Source: Phoronis australis (lineage: Eukaryota; Phoronida; Phoronidae). Taken from it: a stretch of 27,228 nucleotides of DNA. The notes beneath the pieces were generated by a model, which made no database searches, had not been told where the DNA came from, and saw only the letters and a program-made list of their open reading frames with translations. The stretch is from NCBI GenBank assembly GCA_002633005.1, contig NMRA01000014.1:225301-252528 (forward strand). Reading direction: 5' to 3'. Each line of letters starts with the position of its first letter. Position 1 is the first letter of the stretch. A program made the translations under genes and the position numbers. Below, piece after piece: positions 20,361-27,228 of the stretch.

Positions 20361-21372
20361 TCTCTATTACTTCGCAAAATGCTTTATAATGGAGTAAAAA
20401 CGGTGTTACCATAGCAGTAGTCGATGTGAAGGTACATGTATAAGGTGATTATGGAAAGTTATTGACGCCGAAATATTGACCGCTGGAAAGTTTATAACTT
20501 CATAATTTGCCCCAATCGTACAACAATATCAGCGTGGTATGTCAAGTGTCAAGAAGTGCTGTTTTCTTTGCCATCACATTTAGTGTGAACCATATGCTCA
20601 TATTTCTTTTCACTATTTCAAAAATTGTTGTCATTGTTCAAATGTCATTTTTACCAATAAAAACGGCATGCCTCGAGGCCACGAAATTAAAATCTTTGAT
20701 GAAGGATCGCTGATGAAAGTTCCGGTCTGTGTCTAAATGCTCAAAAATTCGACCACAATTTCAAAAATATATCTCCACACTACCTATGTAAACAAACAAA
20801 CTGTTCCATAATCAACTGTTTTTATTGCTCATAAGCTTTGACCAGAGCTTTGAAACAATAATATCCGTTGTGTTATAATTTTATGACAAATCACCCAATT
20901 CTCGCCGTTGTAGGCCAGACATTCACTGAAACCAAGACTGGTGTTTTTATCAGTAAAAATATTCTTAAAATATTCTGCCCTTCATTGATTGCGATTTAGT
21001 TCAGGCAGAAGATGAGGGCATGGCGGCTTTGGTAAAGGTACCCCCGGGCACATATGTTAAGCGCTGCCAATTGTACGCTAGGGTGTACATGTTTATTTTG
21101 TATTTCACGTTTAGTCCAGAAGTACTATCTGTCAAATATACGTCTTGAATTTTTAAACGGAAATTCTGCCAATGCTCTTGAATAACATTAATTGTTTTTT
21201 GAGCGCTGGTCCAAGTTAAAACCAGATGCCGCTGTAAAGCGCTCAGGATGTGTTTCATCATGGCGTTACGCAGCTGGGAGTTTTTAATCTGTGGTACAGC
21301 ATACCTGTCATATACTCACTGCCATCTTTTGTTGTTCTCATCAATAGTTGTGTAGTCGTCGTCCACTCTTGG
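20361..21372. other. Stretch with no recognisable gene
   Basis: The minus frame at 21001-21261 (86 codons, containing LTWTSAQKTINVIQEHWQNF and WQRLTYVPGG) has a protein-like composition, but I do not recognise it and see no flanking exon signals that decide the matter. The rest is AT-rich with chance frames. Confidence 0.3.
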
Positions 21373-21440
21373 TCATTGTCATCATCATCGTCATCACCAT
21401 CATCATCGTAATCTTCATCACCACAATCATCGTAACCACC
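21373..21440 (+). repeat. Imperfect (CAT)n trinucleotide repeat
   Basis: A run of ATC/CAT triplets with CGT, CAC and TTC substitutions. The frames on both strands across it (methionine/threonine rich on minus, isoleucine/valine rich on plus) are repeat artefacts. Confidence 0.85.
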
Positions 21441-22844
21441 GTCTTCACTTGGTTACACTGTTCCGATGTTTTAATGGAACATTTGTTTGAAATCACGGTC
21501 ACGCAAAGACGTTCGACTGAACCCGTATGTAACACGAGTCATGAAGAATTTCTTGGACTTCGTGGGGGCCATAAAATAATGTGACGAAACGGAGAAATTT
21601 TGGAGCATATATTTAGACACCGTAATGAGACTACGAGGCGTATTAGATAAGATCCTGCGCGAACACCACACATACGAACGTCAACGCTATCCTGGTTCCA
21701 GGCACGGCCAAACGTTGGCGTTGTTAGCGCCACGGCCAACATCGCATCTGCTTAAATGTGCGGTGCACACAGCGTTCGGTGATTCACAATTGAGCGAAAA
21801 CAAGAAGCGCGGGTGACTTGAGACAGTTTACGAAAAAGATATGTGGAAGAATGAAAGTCAACAATGCAACTGAGATTGATAAACTGGACAGTGTGGTACA
21901 GATAATGATTGGAAGTTATCTTAGTCTGATCGGTGAGTTGTACGCATGATAATCGAAGACCTCATTAAGAATTTTATGGCATTTTCAGGACTTGTATTCA
22001 CGGTGTCCATTTGAGTAACCATTCAGTTAAAACTCTGATTTTGAGCTGTATTTGGAGTCATAACAGTATAGATACCACTATCAGCATGACTATACATCCC
22101 GGTTTGTACGTCCTGTTAGTTTTTGACTTATGCAATTTGTTGCGTTTCCTAATAGAAAATAGTATTCGACAAATAAAACCAGGAACGTGGCTGCTAAAAG
22201 GTTGAACCTTTCAATCTTGATGAAGAACCCGGTATTCGCATTCTTAATAACTCTTCTCATATAGAAACATATTTAGTGTCAAAGCTTATGAAGGTTGATT
22301 ATTCCTAATTGTGCTCACAAATTGTTCTCACGGGACCTGAAAGTCGCAGGGATTGGGTTCTGAGAAATGTTTTCTAAACATACGTTTTTTCGTTTTTACC
22401 TAATTTACTCGCCAGCATTCTGACGTCATTACGAGTTCGTGATAGATTATAATGGATCGCAGGGAAAGGAATAAAAAGCATAGTTATAATTAATTGGGTA
22501 CATTTTATTGAAACTAGGGTATCTTGGTACATGCAAACACATATTGGAAACTAAAAGTATAGTTTGTTAAAAATCGACCCCAACAACCTTTCTTTGTTAA
22601 TGGTGCTTTTTACTTTTAGCATAAACTTAATTTGTGGTCAAATAGAAAATGTGCATAATTTTATAGTCGGCTGTTTCCGAGACGAAATGAGAGTTGCGCC
22701 ATGTAGAGCCTAGTAAAACTGTAGTAACTCATGTTACTGTGGTGTACCTTTAGATCTTAAAAAGATACTTCACCATAACACAGTGTTGAGTTACGAAGAT
22801 TGCACTTCCACAACTTTCTTCTAGGCCCTAGGTTCTGATCGTTT
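21441..22844. other. Stretch with no recognisable gene
   Basis: Overlapping frames at 21471-21816 lie in a locally CpG-richer part (21640-21780) but show no domain. The remainder is AT-rich. Nothing else is supported. Confidence 0.35.
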
Positions 22845-23205
22845 TACTCGAAACTGAAGTGGAAAATAATTTCGGCATTTCCCGTTGTACTTGAGTACGA
22901 ACTTAAAATAGTTGTCTACAAGTCTGTGCCCGAGTTTGTAATGGTTTACGAGGATGATTGTGTAATCCCATTTCTCTCTTGATAACTCAAACAGTAAAGC
23001 TCTAAACATGAAATTTTTGGTTTCTACATGAGTTTGTAGTTCTAATATTGGCGTCATCTAGTGAAACTTGGTTTAGTTTTTCGCCTGCGTGAACCTTATA
23101 CATGTACCTTTGGGTTTTACTAGAAATTTCGAATTTCAACTCGAGTTTGTACTCAAATATTGAGGTCATCAAGTACAAACTTGATATGCTCGAGCATAAA
23201 GTAGT
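22845..23205. repeat. Degenerate ~110 bp repeat with a GAGTACAAAC-type hairpin
   Basis: Segments starting near 23027 and 23137 share the order GAGTTTGTA, TAATATTG or AAATATTG, GGTCATC or GCGTCATC, and AAACTTG; a third GAGTTTGTA lies near 22932. Within the last unit AGTTTGTACT (23144-23153) and AGTACAAACT (23172-23181) form a perfect 10 bp stem, with CTCGAG words outside both arms. Confidence 0.5.
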
Positions 23206-24434
23206 AGACAGTTATCTAGAGTTTATATTACAGAAGAACGGGTAACGCCAAAAACTTTTCGATTTCGAATAAATAGATTAGAGCCCGGACCCTAATATAG
23301 GCTAAAGAAACATTTCCTCCTTACTCGCTGTCTAAAACGCAAATTATAAGCCAGGTTACTTAACTACACAAAATCTGTCTCCGGCCTTTCCATGGCATGC
23401 TAGGAAATGATTTCCACCATTAAGCAGAATGTTCAGCTCATAGGTATCTGCTTATATGCCATGATTTGTGAGGGGCTGGCCAACTCTTTCAAGATTTATG
23501 CATAACTACTTTATATCAATCAAAGGTTTCACGACAAGGAAATTTATTGGCAAGTTTGTTGCACCACCTTCTTTTAAGATTTTACTGTTCAGGGTAAATT
23601 GGAAGGAGGTGTCCTTTTGTTGGCTTTATGTTTGAATTTTGCCCGTTAAAATAGAAGACATTTTAGAGAAGACATGCAAAACTGCCCGTCTACTTTTTCG
23701 AGTTTTCATTTACAGAAATAAGAGAGACGTGACATTGCAGACGTAGACACGAGAAAAAAAACTTATGACGCTTATGAGTTTGGAAATAACAACTTTTTAT
23801 AAAGTGGCATCTGTATGCAAAAGCTAAGGTTATATCATCAATCTGAAAATATAAAAAATATACCAAAGCCGGTTTTGGCATGTTCGCAAATATTAACAAT
23901 GTCTTTCCCCATTCTACCCTTAAAGCAAATTAATGCTCTGCAACCCATTTCAAACCTCAAAAGATTGGAACAAATTTGAAAACTTCTTACAAAGTGTGCT
24001 TAACCGGCAAGCGTGAACTACGACAGCTATGAGCTTACGGAGCACCTCGGGTGTTTCTGTAGCCCTTGGAGGTTTCATATCTGCGCATGTGCAAAATTGA
24101 ATCGTTACAGCAAAAGAGATTTGTTTAAGAGACGACTAAAATTGTGGATTCAGCCTAGCAGGTCTGAAAAGTCGTACGCGACGATCATTCTCAATCCTTA
24201 GTTTGCTTCTGATCTACTGGTAAATCCCGGCTCATTCGACGGCATGCTCCATTTTGAGTGTCACATGATTTGCTGCACGGAATGACGGTCACACATGCGC
24301 AGACATGAAACACCTTTCAGGGATAATTTGAGGCTACGAAAATACCAGAGTTGTTCCGGATGCCCTGTGATAATTCATGTATGCGCAGATGCAGCAAGTC
24401 ATGTCAAAAGAGAATATCGTCGAAGGTGCCGTCT
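23206..24434. other. Stretch with no recognisable gene
   Basis: Only short chance frames occur, and no repeat or motif of note was found. Confidence 0.4.
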
Positions 24435-24760
24435 CAGGGGCGTATCCAGGATTTTGAGTTAGGGGGGGCAGGATCCAGGAATAACCAGAATTTCGGCAGA
24501 TTCGCACGTCCAGCCTAAAATGTAGGGATGCAAGGATCTCGAATTTTTGGGTTTGCGGACCTTTTGACTAAAAAAAACGGTAAACGGGGTTTGTTCAGGG
24601 CCTATGCACTATGCATTGTTTATTCACCTCCCGAGCCCCCCTGGTTGCGAGAAGGTGCTAGTCGGCATTTCTCACCCGAACTCCCAAATGGTATCTGGTA
24701 GAATTTTAGTGGGGGCCATGGCCCCCTTGCCCCCCCTCCCCCAAATCCGCCACTGCGTCT
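24430..24760. mobile_element. Short inverted-repeat DNA element (MITE-like) flanked by CGTCT
   Basis: The element runs 24435-24755 (321 bp). Its left end reads CAGGGGCGTATCCAGGATTT; its right end, reverse complemented, reads CAGTGGCGGATTTGGGGG. CGTCT lies immediately outside both ends (24430-24434 and 24756-24760), as a 5 bp target duplication would. The CAG-GGCG-type end resembles hAT-like non-autonomous elements, although most hAT elements duplicate 8 bp. A perfect 16 bp palindrome GGGGGCCATGGCCCCC lies at 24711-24726. The interior (24534-24580) shares a module with the ~190 bp repeats at 7480 and 11895. Confidence 0.6.
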
Positions 24761-25646
24761 GTGGACGCAACACAGCTGGAGTCAGACTAAGGTTTGGGAA
24801 CGAAGCCATGCCTTTGCACCTGCTTGGAAATCTTTTCCATCGGGTTGCTCGCATGAAGTATGTGAGGCTGTGCACCACCGACACTAGAGAAGTCTGTCTC
24901 CATTGACAAGAGTTTTTATTGGGTTTAGACCTGCTTTCCCCCCAAAAAATGTGAACGTGCTCTTCGGTGTTTTTTCAGAGCAAGCAAACACGGTTATAGT
25001 TAAATTCAGGTTTTTGAGCTACGACGGAGGGCTGTCTATAACTTTCCGTCGGCTTCTACTGAATTTAAAAGGACGGAAATGCACATACGTGCACACGAAT
25101 GCATGTCAATCCACCAATCAACTCTCGAATTGGACACTATATGACGAAAAACATACCAGTATTTTACAAACATTTTCAATTCCAAATTTGGAAACGCCTG
25201 CCCTTTACAGTACTGTGCTAGCAAGCAATATCAGATAACAAACCTATTTTCTGCTGTTTTGCTTCATGGTCGATTTTAAGGCGTTCACACCGCAATGTGA
25301 CTTTTGGGAGCTATCTCGCTGCTATACAGCTTAGCTAGGTATAGGCATTTACTTCTAGACTACCTTGTTTCCTTACGGTGTAACCACCACGCGTGTTCAA
25401 TGCCGATGAGTAACATAAAGCCTACTCTAATCGTCTGCACGATCCTGTCATCTACGCAAGTAACACTCGGGCGAAGTGGGCCGGGTACCGCACGGCTCGA
25501 TGATAACGTGAAGCGTTTTGAATCAGAAGCAAATTCAAAATTATTACTAGCTTAGTTAACAATTGTACTTAGTAGCTGCCTCAATTTTGTTGTTGTTCAT
25601 CTGTATCATAACTTTAACGGATAGGCTGGGGCTGGACATTTTACGC
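24761..25646. other. Stretch with no recognisable gene
   Basis: Frames at 24604-24906, 24903-25238 and 25304-25555 (plus) have no recognisable domain; the first runs through the preceding repeat element. No other signal was noted. Confidence 0.4.
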
Positions 25647-25698
25647 GGGGGGGTTCGTTCGAACCCCTCGAACCCCCCCCCCCTGGCTACGGGCCTGA
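25647..25698 (-). repeat. G/C hairpin and TCAGGCCCGTA-type element terminus
   Basis: GGGGGGGTTCG (25647-25657) and CGAACCCCCCC (25669-25679) form a perfect 11 bp stem with an 11-base loop. Read on the minus strand the segment starts TCAGGCCCGTAGCC, as does the related end at 9791-9834. The C run here has 11 bases. Confidence 0.6.
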
Positions 25699-25873
25699 AT
25701 TAACTGCCAATGTTTTCGTAGCCAGACCGCTTACTTCAAAGGCCACCCATGAGCAGGGTAAGAGGCCTACCGGTAATCAATTTATGGCAGAGAGCAGACG
25801 TGTTATGGCATCCGTTTTCGTTAAAAGCGACTAGGATGGTGAAGAAGCAAAGTTACTGTTGGTGAAAATCACC

Positions 25874-26522
25874 CTTCAACGTAGACAGTGATCATCGTCG
25901 CTAACTGGCCCAGCAGAGACGGTAGAGTTCCCATAGGAGCTTCATACGCCGGAAACATTTCACATGGGCGGTGCAGCGCTGAAAAATGTGGGGGATAAAG
26001 CCCCTCCAGCCCCCTATGGTGCCTCAAACTGACTTAAACGACAAAATCACGTTGTTTTAAATACTTTTTGCGCATAGAGGGACACCTTAGGAGACCGTCG
26101 ATGTATTTATTCCTTCCGACTCGAAGAAATACTTACGTTATCAAACTTTTTCTTCGAGTAGTCCCTCGTTCAGTTCCCAAAATTGGTAACTCGCCATTTT
26201 TTTCACTGCGCACGCCAGGGGATATGACGTCATAGCACCTGCCGCGCGCAGTGTTAAAATTGGCGAAATACCGATTTTGGGAACTGAACGAGAGATTTCC
26301 CAAAGAAAAAGTTTGATAACGGAAGTATTTCTTCGATTTGGAAGGAATTAAATTCATCGACGGCCTCTTAATGTGTCCCTCGATCTATGCGCAAATGGTA
26401 TTTGTAACAACGTGACTTTGATGTTTTAGTCAGCGCAAAGCTTCCGGCGCATGAAGCTCCTGTTGGAGCTCCACCGTCTCTAATGTGCCAGCCAGAGACG
26501 ATGATCACTGTCTACCTTCAAC
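25874..26522. mobile_element. 635 bp palindromic (foldback) element with CTTCAAC duplication
   Basis: The segment 25881-26515 is an inverted repeat along nearly its whole length. The outer arms start GTAGACAGTGATCATCGTC (left) and, reverse complemented, GTAGACAGTGATCATCGTC (right). Matching continues through AGAGACGGT, AGGAGCTTCAT, CGCCGGAA, ATCAAACTTTTTCTT and TCTCGTTCAGTTCCCAAAAT or its CCTCGTTC variant. CTTCAAC lies directly outside both ends (25874-25880 and 26516-26522), a 7 bp target duplication. The centre holds ATGACGTCAT (26224-26233). No coding potential is evident; the minus frame at 26133-26357 is a by-product. The superfamily is unknown. Confidence 0.85.
25967..26021 (+). repeat. 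G/C-rich unit inserted in the left arm of the palindrome
   Basis: GGGCGGTGCAGCGCTGAAAA, then AAAGCCCCTCCAGCCCCCTA, matches the units at 9430-9577. The right arm of the palindrome lacks this sequence: there CGCCGGAAGC runs almost directly into GCGCTGACTAAAAC. The unit therefore arrived after the palindrome formed, or was lost from one arm. Confidence 0.75.
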
Positions 26523-27228
26523 GTACAGTTCGTCTTGCTCAAACACAAGTGTTTTCGCTTGTGTTTTAGCCAGTGAAACTTAGCGTTTTGCCACTCATAT
26601 TTTAAGACTTTTTATGTCATCTCTATTCTGACGTCACATTTATCCAAAAGTTTTATTCCCCAAACTTCGGCTCAGTGGATAGCCGATGCTAGGGTGATCC
26701 GACGATAGCAATAATTTGAAGGCTTGTTTTTCTTTGTATTGTGGGCCAACTCGCAGTATGAATGTGACCCTAGCGTGAATCGTCTTGCTAAGTACAGGCT
26801 TACCACAAGAATCGTTGGTAGTTTAAATGCATTTCAAAATCGATGACCTCAGGTAGAAAAATGAGCTTGTGATACAGCTCAAGGTCTTAGAAATAATATA
26901 ACCGTAGCATTTTGACAATATAGTTGATATGCTTCAAAAATACAAACTTAAACGTCTTTTTCTCTCTCGTCTACTCTAGTCGACGGTTTCACCCACTATC
27001 TTGAATATTGGATTAGGTGAAGTAATCAAACCAATTCACTTGCGTTTGCCACATAACTGGACGGGAGAGTAATGCCGTTTAAAGCATTATTTTTCGAAAT
27101 GCATCTATTAGGCTGTCAAAAGATTACAATTATACCATTCCTGATATATTCATGATTATCACTCGTTTTTCTTAAGCTCGAATTTGGAGTGCGTTGTGCA
27201 TGTAAAATGCAAGGTTGCCGCGATTTTA
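26523..27228. other. Stretch with no gene, one hairpin
   Basis: AAACACAAG (26541-26549) and CTTGTGTTT (26558-26566) form a perfect 9 bp stem just outside the palindromic element. Words GCTAGGGT near 26688 and ACCCTAGC near 26768 form a looser inverted pair. No coding region is recognisable to the end of the window. Confidence 0.45.

Noticed and set aside
26133-26357. 74-codon minus frame
   Set aside because: Lies across the centre of the palindromic element; the sequence is explained by the inverted repeat.
1-27228. CRISPR array, bacterial operon or rRNA genes
   Set aside because: No regularly spaced identical repeats, no dense coding, no rRNA-like conserved blocks; the content is that of animal nuclear DNA.

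Overview
The window looks like repeat-rich, gene-poor DNA from an invertebrate animal, probably marine. It has no operons and no long open frames. It is AT-rich and packed with decayed LINE, Kolobok-type and short inverted-repeat elements of the kind seen in draft genomes of cnidarians, molluscs, echinoderms and hemichordates. One isolated ambiguous base (10761) and a 14-base N run after a C homopolymer (15424-15437) point to a draft assembly. I cannot name the species. I found no intact host gene; every recognisable coding region is a remnant.

Layout. At 1086-2825 (minus) lies a frameshifted copy of a widespread, poorly described invertebrate protein family with a FEN/XPG-like PIN core and a cysteine-rich CXC-like tail. 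From 2870 to about 6690 there is AT-rich DNA with small tandem repeats and no gene. At 6690-8230 (minus) is a 5'-truncated non-LTR retrotransposon reverse transcriptase, split by a ~190 bp insertion whose second copy lies inverted at ~11.9-12.1 kb. At 9168-9577 is a cluster of four ~65 bp G/C-rich units, two per orientation. At 9914-11071 is a TTAA-flanked inverted-repeat DNA element; a second diverged copy starts at 15060 and a third terminus sits at 20003-20066.

At 13926-14464 (minus) is an LTR-like or promoter-like block with two four-unit heat-shock elements, a TATA box and a downstream polyadenylation signal. Microsatellites lie at 14570-14699, 16347-16408 and 21373-21440. At 16856-18565 is an element with exact 13 bp terminal inverted repeats and TTAA target duplications; it holds a THAP zinc-finger remnant, which together identify a Kolobok-superfamily relic. 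At 24435-24755 is a short element flanked by CGTCT. At 25881-26515 is a 635 bp near-palindrome flanked by CTTCAAC, centred on a perfect TGACGTCA, with a G/C-rich unit inserted in one arm only.

The window therefore reads as a layered record of transposition. Nested insertions give relative ages: the ~190 bp repeat is younger than the LINE, and the G/C-rich unit is younger than the palindrome. The most unusual items are the PIN plus CXC pseudogene, the Kolobok relic with two head-to-head coding remnants, the heat-shock-element block and the long palindrome.
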